Source of the DNA: Lachnospiraceae bacterium
Lineage (GTDB): Bacteria > Bacillota > Clostridia > Lachnospirales > Lachnospiraceae
Assembly: GCA_017557525.1 (NCBI GenBank)
Contig: JAFYYN010000077.1
Span: forward strand, 1-64,000
Reading direction: 5' to 3'
DNA length: 64,000 nt
The notes beneath the pieces are model-generated. The model saw nothing but the letters and a program-made list of their open reading frames with translations, ran no database searches and was not told where the DNA came from. Made by a program: the position numbers and the translations under genes. The stretch's first letter is position 1. Each line of letters begins with the position of its first letter. Below are positions 52,548 through 62,567 of the stretch, in pieces.

Positions 52548-54528
52548 ATTCTATAATTCCTATAGGATGCAGCTCCAGGTTATCCTCGCTGTAGTCGTCA
52601 AGCTCCCTGTAATACTCAAAGTACGGATTGGTAACATTAACGAGGTAATTGGTTTTTAGTAAAGTCATACATAATTCACTTACTTCATTATATATCGGAG
52701 CGTAATCCTTGCCATAACCAGAATTCTTCCAGTGATAAAAGCTTATAGGTGTCTCAAGGTTTTCAAAACGGTTGCCGGTTATGATTGGATCCTTTACACC
52801 ATTTAAGATAACGGTGATCTCCGCAATCTCTGAAGGAGCAGAGTAAATAAATGAATTATCCCTTATAGTAGGGTTTTCCCAGTTCATGCACCTGATAGAG
52901 TATGTGGCACTGTCAATAAATGTATTCCTGAGGATGCTAATATTTTTGTGCGGATGACCTTCGGAATATTTATGAGTACCGATGCCACATTCCACGTTGT
53001 AAAAAACATTGTCACTGATAACTACATTTTTGTTAGCGGTCTTGTCAAGACTCGTCCAGTACTGGTTAAAACCATGAGTTTCTGCATCGGGAGTATCCAG
53101 ATTTATGGCTTCCTTTCTGGTAGTCTTAGATGCGGAGTATCCATAGAAATAATTACCCGAAATATTTACGTTAGCATTTCCTGCCAGTTCTATGAAATGG
53201 TAGGTATTCATATTTTTAAAGGAAATGCCTGAGATAGTGAGCCGATTACAGTGCGCTGCAGCAATACCCTGGCAGGCAACATCGTTTAAATCTATGGTTG
53301 CGGTGCCTTCACCCAGGATCTGTATATCATGCTCGCCCTTGTAGCCCTTAAAAACTCCCTCTTTAGCAGCATTGGTATAGGAAACAGTCTGGAAAAGCGA
53401 AGCTGTAGCGGCAAGTTCCTTAGTACCGGTATCATCTGACTTAACGATGGTTGCTCCATCCTCAAGTATGATCGTTGTATTGGACGGGATACAAAGCGTA
53501 TTAGTTACGGTATAAGTCCCGCATTTAAGTACCAGAACACCGCCCTTTAAGGTATCAAGCCTCTCAAGGTATGACCGGAGCAGATAATAGCCCTTTGTCT
53601 TTTTGTTATAAGTGTTATATTTCTTGTAATATCCGTTATATGTATTTGAGTCCGGAGAAATGATAAACAGCTCTCCGGTACCGTTATAGATCTTTATCCT
53701 GTATGTGAAAGACTCACCCCTGCACTCTGCAGTAAGGTTTACAAAACCCGGTGCCAAGGTATGGATGGAACAGTCGGTAGCCGAAACTGCCTCTAATTCC
53801 GCAAGTCCCTCACCTTCAAGAGTCCAGGTGACCGGCTCGGCATGTCCGGTCCTTTCAAGCTTAAAGGTATATCTGCTGTCAAGAGTCATAACATCTGTGG
53901 AGTCGGTCACTTTGCTAAAAGGCTCTGCAACGGTAATCTTAATGGAACATTTTGAGCTCTTGCCGTTTTCGGTAATGTCTGCATAAATACGGGTTTTTCC
54001 CTTGCCAACAGGAGTGATCAGACCTTCGCTGTCAACGGTAGCAACCTTTTCGTTTTTACTTCTGTAGGTAATAACGGCATCCTCACTGATGCCTGTTACA
54101 TCACTGTAATAGCTTTCCCAGCCAACATAAAGAGTCTTAGTTTTTTCACTAAAGGCAGCCTTGGAGCTGACAGCTGTATCGTCTTCGTCATCTTCCTCAG
54201 AGTCATCTACGTCATCCGGATCGTCAGACTGATTATCAGCTTCTCTGGCTGTATTATCATTATCTGATATTCCGGCAGCTGGATCGTTCATATCTCCGGG
54301 TGACGCGAAGGTTTCGTTTTTTGACTCGGCTGTATTTTCCTCTTTGGTCTTAGTTTCATCAGTTTTAGTATCTGTGGTCTCCGACTCTTCGATTTCTTCC
54401 TCGTCTTCAGAGTCATCACCTGTTATTATAATACTTATCGGATCCGCATAGACGGGCGAACTTGGAAAAACAAATGACAATGTAAGCAATAAGGATATTA
54501 TTGCAACTGCAGTTACTTTTATTTTCAT
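52546..54528 (-). CDS. Secreted parallel beta-helix protein with Ig-like domain
   Basis: 660-residue exported protein. Signal peptide (residues 1-29, ending SSPVYA), then an acidic Glu/Asp/Thr-rich linker of about 90 residues, a BIG_2-like Ig domain (about 130-200: KTLYVGWESYYSDVTG, ATVDSEGLITPVGKGKTRIYA) and a pectate-lyase-like right-handed beta-helix (about 290-620: GGVLVLKCGTYTV, TITLEDGATI-type, LTISGISFKNMN, VVISDNVFYNVECGIG, ISILRNTFIDSA). The catalytic residues of a particular lyase family are not evident. Possibly a surface-bound polysaccharide-modifying or adhesive protein. ATG 54528 chosen; an upstream TTG is less convincing. Confidence 0.8.
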   Translation of the reverse strand: MKIKVTAVAIISLLLTLSFVFPSSPVYADPISIIITGDDSEDEEEIEESETTDTKTDETKTKEENTAESKNETFASPGDMNDPAAGISDNDNTAREADNQSDDPDDVDDSEEDDEDDTAVSSKAAFSEKTKTLYVGWESYYSDVTGISEDAVITYRSKNEKVATVDSEGLITPVGKGKTRIYADITENGKSSKCSIKITVAEPFSKVTDSTDVMTLDSRYTFKLERTGHAEPVTWTLEGEGLAELEAVSATDCSIHTLAPGFVNLTAECRGESFTYRIKIYNGTGELFIISPDSNTYNGYYKKYNTYNKKTKGYYLLRSYLERLDTLKGGVLVLKCGTYTVTNTLCIPSNTTIILEDGATIVKSDDTGTKELAATASLFQTVSYTNAAKEGVFKGYKGEHDIQILGEGTATIDLNDVACQGIAAAHCNRLTISGISFKNMNTYHFIELAGNANVNISGNYFYGYSASKTTRKEAINLDTPDAETHGFNQYWTSLDKTANKNVVISDNVFYNVECGIGTHKYSEGHPHKNISILRNTFIDSATYSIRCMNWENPTIRDNSFIYSAPSEIAEITVILNGVKDPIITGNRFENLETPISFYHWKNSGYGKDYAPIYNEVSELCMTLLKTNYLVNVTNPYFEYYRELDDYSEDNLELHPIGIIE

Positions 54529-54662
54529 GGTACCTATTACTCCCAAACATTATTTTCAATTAGCCGGTAATATAAAAATACTGATATACTACGTCAGTCA
54601 CCGCCATAGTATATCAGATATTTGTCAAAAATGCCATCTTTTTGTGAAAAAAATGAAAATAG

Positions 54663-57600
54663 TTATATGTTTTCTGCCCTCAGTGCATCCAGTGTATTAT
54701 CTTTCTTTATCTTCCCCGAAGCATAAATCATGGTCACAAATACCACTATAAATACTGCTGCCACCGCTATGGCCACGCTGTACCAGGGGATAGTAAACTG
54801 AACTGCAAACGCCCTGTTTGTGATCTTATACAGGCACCAGGTTATCGGTACCGAAAGCGGCAGACCGATTATCAGGCTCCATGACCCATATATCAGACAT
54901 TCGATATTTAATATCTTTGATACTCCCTTATTTGAAAGGCCCATGGACTTTAGCATACCGAACTCGCGTCTACGCAGATGCACGTTTGTTGAGATGGTAT
55001 TAAATACATTTGCAATCGCAACCAGTGAGATCAGCAGGATGAACCCATATGAGAAAACACTCACTATCCTTCCTATCATTCTCCTGCCCACATTTGCAGA
55101 ATCCACATTATAAAGTCCGCCCGTATCCATATGATTGTCAAGGAGCAGCTTGTTTATGGACTCCTCGGAATTGTTTGAATTGTTACTGAAGATGTAGTAT
55201 TCCGATCCCGTCATCACATCCTTTATCTCCTCAGGTATTGCGCTAAACGGAAGGATTATAGTTGCTTCCGAAGAAAACTGGTAGTCCTGATCATAGGTCA
55301 CGCCTATGATATTCAGATCATAGCTTTTTTTCAAGTCTTCGCGGTTTACAAAAGTACATTTTGCAATCAGGGTCAGTTCTTCTTCTGTAAGCGGGCGGAG
55401 CTCATTTAAAGTACTGTCAGACTCAGTAGCGCTTAGCGAGTCATCCTCAAGGTTTATTTGAAGATCATCCCAGCCATATGGCGAAACACCTTCCGAATCC
55501 TTTCCAATGCTTTCGAGATACTTCCTGAATTCAGCGTATAAAGCTTCCTCTTCAAGCCTCCATCTTCCATCACTGTCTATGATATTAAAATAATCCTGTA
55601 CAAGGCTGTTGTCCAGATAAACGACATATACTTCACCATCCAAATCAACTACCTGATTTATAGGTGAAATATCCGTATTACCATATTCATTGTACCAGTC
55701 AAATTTATATGTTTTGGGAACCTCGTCGTCGTTTATAAAATTATATTTCATCTTCTTTTCTAAGCCTTCTGCATCATAAAGATACTTAGTGCCTTCGTTA
55801 AATACCACGGCATTTAACTCACCGTCCTTCTGTTCCGGGACAGGTATCTTTTCATTCTTTAATAATTCAAAAAAGCTTTCGTCATCAATAAAATATACAC
55901 CCGCACTATTCCCATAAAAATCATCCAGGTAATTCTCTTCAGGAACTATTGCCCCTTCATATACAACCGGCTCAGACGAAGACTCTGTTATGGGAGTATC
56001 AGCAGACATCGCCATATCCAGCTCGTCGTTAAGTTCCTTTGTTATACTCTGCGATGTAAAACCCTCACCGGTAACAGAAGGATCAGATATAGCGTAATCA
56101 TAAAGGCTGTATGAAACAATGACCTTGCTAACATCATCTGCAGATGACAGCATTTCCTTGATCTCGCGGTAACGTGTACCGGTAGGTTCGGTAAAATCTG
56201 TGACTTCGTCATCATAAGAAAATGACTCCGCCGAATATTCATAAAAAATCAGATCTACATTTCCGGTATACAGCTCGCTATCTGTCGCACTGGTTAAATA
56301 ATGGCAGAAGGAGGAGGCCGCAATAAAAAGAATAATGCTTACCGAAAGAGAAACTATTGTTGAACGGTATCTCTTTTTATTACGGCTGTAATTTTTGGAG
56401 GCTAGCATTCCTTCCGCACCGAAAATGCGAGATAATATTCTTGATTTCCTGATCTTCCCCGAGACCCTGATATCAGCATTCTGTCTGACAAGATCGATAG
56501 GGGATATCGTTGAGGCTCTTAGTGCCGGGATAGCAATTGAAAGCAGCACTGCCACAATAACTATCACTATCGCAACTATGATCAAAGGCACACTGATTAC
56601 GAGCTTTATTTTAATCCCTGATGAATCAAAACCGCCAAAATAACCGAAAAACGCCTCAAAGCCTTCCTGCAACAGCAGGAAAGTCACTCCAATACCAACG
56701 CATCCAAGTATGATACCTAAAGGTATTGCTATTGCACATTCAAAAAATGCCTCATAAAGTATGGTTTTTCTTATCTGTTTTTTTGTTGCTCCTACGGATT
56801 TAAGTATTCCGATCTGCTTTGTTCTTTCATTGATGGAAATTGAAAATGAATTGTATACAAGCGCTATGCTTCCGAACAGTATCAGTGCTATGAGTACAAT
56901 CACGAAACCGGTCAGGAACAGGGTTATCGAATATGATCTGACGCCGCCATACATGGCTAAAAGCTCTCTGTTTTTAACCATATATACCCCGGGATGTTCC
57001 TTTTCAAAGGTATTATGGAATTCATTGTAGCCTGCAGGATCCTTTACCCTGAAGAAAACATTATATGAAGGTATTTCTTTTCCATTGAGTTTTTTATCAG
57101 CGACAACCGCTCCCTGATTTCCTGTGGTTGATCCCGAAGGACTCCTTACGATAGCAGTATAGCCCGGACACATATACTGTTCGATAGTATAAGGCAGACG
57201 GTTCATTATACCGCAGACAGTGTAGGTTTTGGTAAATACGGGGAAACCATCCTCTGCCGTAAGCAGTCTTTCACCGGGCAGGAACCTGGTCACTTCAGGT
57301 ATAATGCCATCTTCACTTACAGAATTTAGTTCATCACTTGTTACACCGTATGTATAATAATAATTGTAGCTATAACTTTCTTCGTTTTCATCCGAAAGCT
57401 CAAGAGCTGCCTGCTCATCAAGGTAACGTTCACTTACAGTAAGTGTAATAGTATCCCCGACTTTAAACTGGACATTTCCGTTGGTTGCTAAATGCTCTGA
57501 GATAAGTATCTCATCGTCTTCTTGAGGAAAATGTCCCGCCGTTATCTTAACACTTAAGAAATCTGTTATATCCTCTGTGGCTTCCTTTATCAGCAGGTAA

Positions 57601-57902
57601 GGCTTTGTACTGTTCTGGCTGCCAATATCCGCCCATCCTACGGTATTAAAGGTTGTGTAGGCATCCACCTCATCCTTCTGGATAAGCTCATAAGCTGTAT
57701 CCATTTCCATATTCATAACGTAACCGTGGTGGTTGCCATATGCGTTTTTAAGTATGTTCCTTACATATTCCACACCGCTGAAGGCACCCTCTATTACTGC
57801 CGCTACCAGCGCAACAGAAAGGATTATACCCACAATGGTCATTGTGGTCCTTAAACGGTTGTTTTTTATATTTCTTTTTACGTAAGTTTTAAATATATTC
57901 AT
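54663..57902 (-). CDS. FtsX-family ABC transporter permease
   Basis: 1079-residue membrane protein with the MacB/FtsX layout: an N-terminal membrane anchor (about 20-40), a large outer domain, three helices near 320-470 (YNSFSISINERTKQIGILKSVGATKKQIRKTI in the coupling region), a second anchor near 525, another long outer domain (about 545-945) and three final helices with HLRRREFGMLKSMGLSNKGVSKIL. Such two-module permeases act with LolD-like ATPases in export or cell-envelope signalling. It starts 72 bases behind the ATPase gene. Substrate unknown. Confidence 0.9.
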   Translation of the reverse strand: MNIFKTYVKRNIKNNRLRTTMTIVGIILSVALVAAVIEGAFSGVEYVRNILKNAYGNHHGYVMNMEMDTAYELIQKDEVDAYTTFNTVGWADIGSQNSTKPYLLIKEATEDITDFLSVKITAGHFPQEDDEILISEHLATNGNVQFKVGDTITLTVSERYLDEQAALELSDENEESYSYNYYYTYGVTSDELNSVSEDGIIPEVTRFLPGERLLTAEDGFPVFTKTYTVCGIMNRLPYTIEQYMCPGYTAIVRSPSGSTTGNQGAVVADKKLNGKEIPSYNVFFRVKDPAGYNEFHNTFEKEHPGVYMVKNRELLAMYGGVRSYSITLFLTGFVIVLIALILFGSIALVYNSFSISINERTKQIGILKSVGATKKQIRKTILYEAFFECAIAIPLGIILGCVGIGVTFLLLQEGFEAFFGYFGGFDSSGIKIKLVISVPLIIVAIVIVIVAVLLSIAIPALRASTISPIDLVRQNADIRVSGKIRKSRILSRIFGAEGMLASKNYSRNKKRYRSTIVSLSVSIILFIAASSFCHYLTSATDSELYTGNVDLIFYEYSAESFSYDDEVTDFTEPTGTRYREIKEMLSSADDVSKVIVSYSLYDYAISDPSVTGEGFTSQSITKELNDELDMAMSADTPITESSSEPVVYEGAIVPEENYLDDFYGNSAGVYFIDDESFFELLKNEKIPVPEQKDGELNAVVFNEGTKYLYDAEGLEKKMKYNFINDDEVPKTYKFDWYNEYGNTDISPINQVVDLDGEVYVVYLDNSLVQDYFNIIDSDGRWRLEEEALYAEFRKYLESIGKDSEGVSPYGWDDLQINLEDDSLSATESDSTLNELRPLTEEELTLIAKCTFVNREDLKKSYDLNIIGVTYDQDYQFSSEATIILPFSAIPEEIKDVMTGSEYYIFSNNSNNSEESINKLLLDNHMDTGGLYNVDSANVGRRMIGRIVSVFSYGFILLISLVAIANVFNTISTNVHLRRREFGMLKSMGLSNKGVSKILNIECLIYGSWSLIIGLPLSVPITWCLYKITNRAFAVQFTIPWYSVAIAVAAVFIVVFVTMIYASGKIKKDNTLDALRAENI

Positions 57903-57974
57903 GTCTCATTCTCTTTTTGAGTATTGTTGATCTTTCTGCACAGAAATATTTCCATTTTGGAAATCCTGCTCTCG

Positions 57975-58667
57975 TTACTTTGTTACGTTACGCAGCCGTT
58001 CATCCTTTACTATCTTTCCGTCCTCGATTGCTATGATGCGGTCTGCCTGCAGAGCTATCGATTCATCATGAGTGATCACTATCAGGGTCTGATTGTATCT
58101 TACATTAGAATACTTTAAGAGATTTACGATTTCCTGACTGTTTTTCGAGTCAAGGTTACCGGTGGGCTCATCAGCCAGTACCACCGAAGGAGCGTTCATC
58201 AGAGCTCTTCCTATTGAAACCCTCTGCTGCTGCCCGCCTGAAAGCTGGTTTGGCAGATTTTCCTGCCTGTCCTTTAGTTTTAATATATCAAGTAACTCTT
58301 CCAGTCTTTCCTGGTTTACCTTTCTGCCATCCATCAGAACCGGAAGTGTTATATTTTCAACAACATTAAGCACAGGTATCAGGTTATAAAACTGATAGAT
58401 CAGTCCCACATACCTGCGTCTGAATATTGCAAGATTTTCTTCGTCCTGGGCATATACATCCTGTCCGTCCATATAAACCTTGCCGGAGGTAGGCCTGTCC
58501 ACGCCTCCTAATGTATGTAACAGTGTTGACTTACCGGAACCAGAAGGACCGATTATAGCCAAAAACTCGCCTCTTTCCACGCTGAAAGATACATCATCCA
58601 ACGCCTTTACCAAAGTACTGCCCGATCCGTATTCCTTTGTAAGATGTTCACATCTTAATATTTCCAT
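57975..58667 (-). CDS. LolD/MacB-type ABC transporter ATP-binding protein
   Basis: 230-residue ATPase with Walker [12 protein letters not shown] (near residue 41), signature [15 protein letters not shown] (near 142) and Walker [14 protein letters not shown] (near 162), the typical LolD family spacing. Start ATG 58667 is preceded by AAGGAGAG; the longer frame begins without one. It is followed by the FtsX-like permease, so the two form one exporter or mechanotransmission unit. Confidence 0.93.
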   Translation of the reverse strand: MEILRCEHLTKEYGSGSTLVKALDDVSFSVERGEFLAIIGPSGSGKSTLLHTLGGVDRPTSGKVYMDGQDVYAQDEENLAIFRRRYVGLIYQFYNLIPVLNVVENITLPVLMDGRKVNQERLEELLDILKLKDRQENLPNQLSGGQQQRVSIGRALMNAPSVVLADEPTGNLDSKNSQEIVNLLKYSNVRYNQTLIVITHDESIALQADRIIAIEDGKIVKDERLRNVTK

Positions 58668-58819
58668 TTGATTTCTCTCCTTTTGTTTTGGCACTCCCGC
58701 TCCACAGCTTTATTCCTACCGAAGCAGATTTCAGTCAAACTCTATCGATTCATAATTATGTCTTCGTAAGCATAACCATATACTATAATAATATATCCTT
58801 AAAGTGACATGTCGGTGAC

Positions 58820-58855
58820 AAAAAGAAAAAAAGTAGGACCTTTTTTGGTCCTACT
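58820..58855 (-). terminator. Terminator of the addBA operon
   Basis: AGTAGGACC / GGTCCTACT, perfect 9-base stem around six T, followed on the minus strand by TTTTTTTCTTTTT. The stem overlaps the addA stop codon. Confidence 0.85.
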
Positions 58856-61800
58856 CAACTCCAATCTCTTTTTCAATTGAAAATGAATATAAAAGTTTCT
58901 CTTTTACCGGCAGACCCAGCAGTCTCTCAGCTGCCTCGGCATAGACATCCAGCTGCTTTTTATAGAGCTTTACCAGTTTATCTTCTTCGCCCGGATTGAC
59001 CCTGTCCGTCTTATAATCCAATATGACTATTTCGCCGTTTTCAATAAACAATGCATCTATCACGCCTTGTACGGGTATACGGGTATTATTATCATCAGTT
59101 TCCTCATACCCGGAAATAATCTCCTTTGCGTCCATCAGTATCATAAACTGCTTTTCCCTGTAGAAATGCTTATCTGCTTCGGCAAGCCTTATCCTGTCTG
59201 CTAAAGGTGAATTAAGGAAATTAACCAGCTTTCTTACAGGTAGCATAGCACCTTCTTCGGGGTTAAGTCTTCCCTTTTTCTCCATCTCGCTTAAGAAAGT
59301 ACCAACCTCTTCCTCAGTTCTAAGTGTTACCGGGATAAACTGCATGCATTTATGTACCAGTGTACCATAGTCCGTTCCGCGTGAGAGCTTTTCCTTTGTT
59401 TTTAAGAAATCCGGCAGCGTTTTGTCGCCCGGCAGAAACTCTCTTGTTTCCTCAAAAAAATTTTCGCCAAACTCATCCTCTATCTGCTGGTGCTTTAGGT
59501 CGGATACAGAAAGCTTTACCGGCAGAGCCTCTTCAGAGTCATATTTATACTTCTGATCCCTTATATTTCGTATCTTTTCCTTTAGGGAATGTATATCGTG
59601 GCTCCCGTTTTCTACACTATTTTCTACACCGCTAGCCGGCGATATCCCTGCTTCTTTTTTAACTAAATTATCCGTGTTAACATCAGTCCCTGCTGTTTCA
59701 GTTAAAGCATCCTGTCTGTACATGGATGAAACCGTATCCGGCGAATATGTCTTAACATCAAAATACTTTTTTTCAACATCGAGAACCGGATAAACAAAAT
59801 CGAGAAAGTTTTTGGCATTGACCAGATCACTGTATTCTGTGCCGGTGCCAAGCTTATCGGAATAACCCGTAAGTATCAGTTTATGTTTGGCTCGCGTCAT
59901 TGCAACATATAAGAGACGCATTTCTTCGCCTACAATGTCCTCTGTCCCACGGAGCTTAAGCACGGCATGATAAAATGAAGGATACTTAACTCTGCGCTCT
60001 ACATCCACATATTTTATGCCTATCCCGCCATCAGAGCTGATACAGATATCTCCCTTGAAATCCTCAAAGTTAAACTGCTTTCCCATGCCTGCCACAAAAA
60101 CAACAGGGAATTCAAGTCCCTTGCTCTTATGGATACTCATTATCCTTACGCAGTTCCCAACCGGAGTATCCCCGGCCTCACCATAATCAAGATCCCTGCC
60201 CTTTAACTTTTCATAATACCTTATAAAACCAAAAAGTCCCGAATAGCTGGTACTCTCAAACTGTACCGCATAAGCCGGCAGCATATCAAGATTTGCCTTA
60301 CGTCTTTCCCCGTCAGGAAATGCCGAATAATAGTCATACAGACCTGTAAGATCATATATTTTATCTATCAGTTCCGAAACGGATGCGGTCTGTCTGAAGC
60401 TTTCAAGCTCTCTGAATATTTTGAAGAATTTATCTAATTTTTCAATGCTCCCGCTCGCACCCGTTACACCGGTTTCCGAACTTCCATCCGTCAGTCTCTT
60501 CTTATTAATCTCCAGAGTGCTCAGCGCCGCATCATAAAAGCTGCATTCCCTACCACCTGAAATGCGGATATCCGCAAGCTCGTTTTCGTTAAAGTCGCCT
60601 ATACATGAATAAAGCACTGCGGCAAATGGTATATCCTGCCTCGGATTATCAAGGATCTTTAAGAAATCAATGACAAGAGCAACCTCCTGTGCCTTAAAAA
60701 AGCCTTCCGACTCTTCCGAAAATACGGGTATCCCTTCAGCTTCCAGAGTCTCCGCAAACACTGACGACCACTTCTTCATAGTACGGAGCAGGATCATAAT
60801 GTCACTGTATGTAACGGGTCTCATGACACCTTCCTTCTCTTCGTCAGGCAAAAGCAGCTGATCCTCATTTATCAGCTTCTTTATCCTGTTTGCAATAAGG
60901 CGCGCCTCTAAAACCTGCTTACTCTCATTGAGCTCTGAAGTATCCTCATCCTCTTTTGTCTCATTTTCCCGGTCTGCGTCAGCTTCAAGAGTTTTTGAAA
61001 TGATGTGCACTTCTGTTGTATACGGAGAATTCTCTCCTAAAGATTTCTGCTTGTCAGTACCCTTTTTCAATGAACATTTTTCATCATAATCAATACCGCC
61101 CAATGACTCATGCATGACATGCTTAAATACCGCATTAGTACTGTCAAGCACTTCCTCGCGGGAGCGGAAATTGTTATCAAGGATTATCAGTTCACCGTTT
61201 TCTTTTTTATCAGCGTAAAGCTTCTGTTTTGTTACAAATAATTCGGGACAGGCATTCCTGAATTTATAAATACTCTGCTTTACATCTCCTACCATAAAAA
61301 TATATGGTTTTTCAGAGCAGTCACCTGCTATCGCTTTAGCAATATATTCCTGCAGATTGTTGCTGTCCTGATATTCATCGATTATTATTTCCCGGTATCT
61401 GTTTCTAAGCTCTAATGCTTCAGGGCTTTCTCCCCACAAAATGTTCAGTGCAAAATGCTCCGCATCAGAGAAATCAATGACATTCTTCTCACGCTTTTTA
61501 GCTGCCAAAAGTGTCAGATACTCCTTAGTCATATTTACAAGGCACCTGACAGCCGGAAGGGATTTCTGTAAAAGACCTACTATGGTTTTGGTATCTGTAA
61601 AGAAAAAGTCCTTGCCCAAACTTTTAAGCCTATCCTTGTATTTTTCCCTGATGGTCTTTATCCTATCCTTGATCTCTGCAATACCGGTCTTTTTAGGTGA
61701 AAGCCTGCCAAACTGTATACTCTGGAGCTTTTCCCCAAGATCACTGTAGCCCGTTGCATTAAGCGCAAGGTCTATCGCAGCCTCTTCTGCCTCGAGAGTT

Positions 61801-62558
61801 GCAGTATAATCCGGTGCTCCGTCATCCGTTACCGAGAGCTTTTTTGCTTCGGTTACCTTTCTTTTTATACCTGTTAAAAGGCTCTTTACATACGCAAAGA
61901 CCTTTTTACTTATGGATGATGAATCAAACTGAGCCGCATCAGCTATTTCATAATCTTTAAGCATAGCATCCAGCCATTTTTCAGGCCATGGCTGAGCCAA
62001 AGCCTTTTCTGCAAGATTAGAAATATAGCCTGTCAGATTATCCTCTGATTTAAACCCGCAATATGCATCTATCAGATAATAGAAATCCTCATCTGCAAGC
62101 TCGTGGTATTTCTCCATAAGCTCTTCCATGGTATCACTTTTTATCAGTTTAAGCTCGGTTTCATCCGCTATCCTGAATGCGGGGTCAAGATCAAGCTTTT
62201 GGAAATATGACCTCACTATACTTAGACAAAAGCTGTCTATGGTACAGATTGCGGCATTTCCGAGCAGCCTGTACTGTCTGCGGTAAAGACGGTTTTCAGG
62301 CTCGGCTTCTATTAGTTTTTCAAGCTCATCAGAAATCTTCTGCTTCATCTGTGCCGCTGCCGCCCTGGTAAATGTTATGACAACCAGCTTGTCTATATCG
62401 ACAGCCTCATCCTTATCGGTTATCATTTTTATGATACGTGCCACAAGTATGGTGGTTTTTCCCGCTCCTGCAGCTGCAGAAACCAGGATATTCTTGTTTT
62501 CTGTATCTATAACGCTCTGCTGAGCATCAGTCCACTTCGTTTTCACTTTTTTCTCCAT
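58851..62558 (-). CDS. addA: ATP-dependent helicase/nuclease AddA
   Basis: 1235-residue subunit of AddAB, which processes double-strand breaks for RecA-dependent repair. UvrD-like helicase motifs: VSAAAGAGKTT (Walker A, near residue 30), TFTRAAAAQMK, IIDEYQDSNNLQ (near 398), GDVKQSIYKFRNA and the motif VI region LLYVAMTRAKHKLILTG. The C-terminal nuclease has GVIDALFIENGEIVILDYKTDRV (near 1185). ATG 62558 is preceded by AAAGGA and lies 9 bases behind addB, so the two form an operon. Confidence 0.95.
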   Translation of the reverse strand: MEKKVKTKWTDAQQSVIDTENKNILVSAAAGAGKTTILVARIIKMITDKDEAVDIDKLVVITFTRAAAAQMKQKISDELEKLIEAEPENRLYRRQYRLLGNAAICTIDSFCLSIVRSYFQKLDLDPAFRIADETELKLIKSDTMEELMEKYHELADEDFYYLIDAYCGFKSEDNLTGYISNLAEKALAQPWPEKWLDAMLKDYEIADAAQFDSSSISKKVFAYVKSLLTGIKRKVTEAKKLSVTDDGAPDYTATLEAEEAAIDLALNATGYSDLGEKLQSIQFGRLSPKKTGIAEIKDRIKTIREKYKDRLKSLGKDFFFTDTKTIVGLLQKSLPAVRCLVNMTKEYLTLLAAKKREKNVIDFSDAEHFALNILWGESPEALELRNRYREIIIDEYQDSNNLQEYIAKAIAGDCSEKPYIFMVGDVKQSIYKFRNACPELFVTKQKLYADKKENGELIILDNNFRSREEVLDSTNAVFKHVMHESLGGIDYDEKCSLKKGTDKQKSLGENSPYTTEVHIISKTLEADADRENETKEDEDTSELNESKQVLEARLIANRIKKLINEDQLLLPDEEKEGVMRPVTYSDIMILLRTMKKWSSVFAETLEAEGIPVFSEESEGFFKAQEVALVIDFLKILDNPRQDIPFAAVLYSCIGDFNENELADIRISGGRECSFYDAALSTLEINKKRLTDGSSETGVTGASGSIEKLDKFFKIFRELESFRQTASVSELIDKIYDLTGLYDYYSAFPDGERRKANLDMLPAYAVQFESTSYSGLFGFIRYYEKLKGRDLDYGEAGDTPVGNCVRIMSIHKSKGLEFPVVFVAGMGKQFNFEDFKGDICISSDGGIGIKYVDVERRVKYPSFYHAVLKLRGTEDIVGEEMRLLYVAMTRAKHKLILTGYSDKLGTGTEYSDLVNAKNFLDFVYPVLDVEKKYFDVKTYSPDTVSSMYRQDALTETAGTDVNTDNLVKKEAGISPASGVENSVENGSHDIHSLKEKIRNIRDQKYKYDSEEALPVKLSVSDLKHQQIEDEFGENFFEETREFLPGDKTLPDFLKTKEKLSRGTDYGTLVHKCMQFIPVTLRTEEEVGTFLSEMEKKGRLNPEEGAMLPVRKLVNFLNSPLADRIRLAEADKHFYREKQFMILMDAKEIISGYEETDDNNTRIPVQGVIDALFIENGEIVILDYKTDRVNPGEEDKLVKLYKKQLDVYAEAAERLLGLPVKEKLLYSFSIEKEIGVE

Positions 62559-62567
62559 AATAATCCT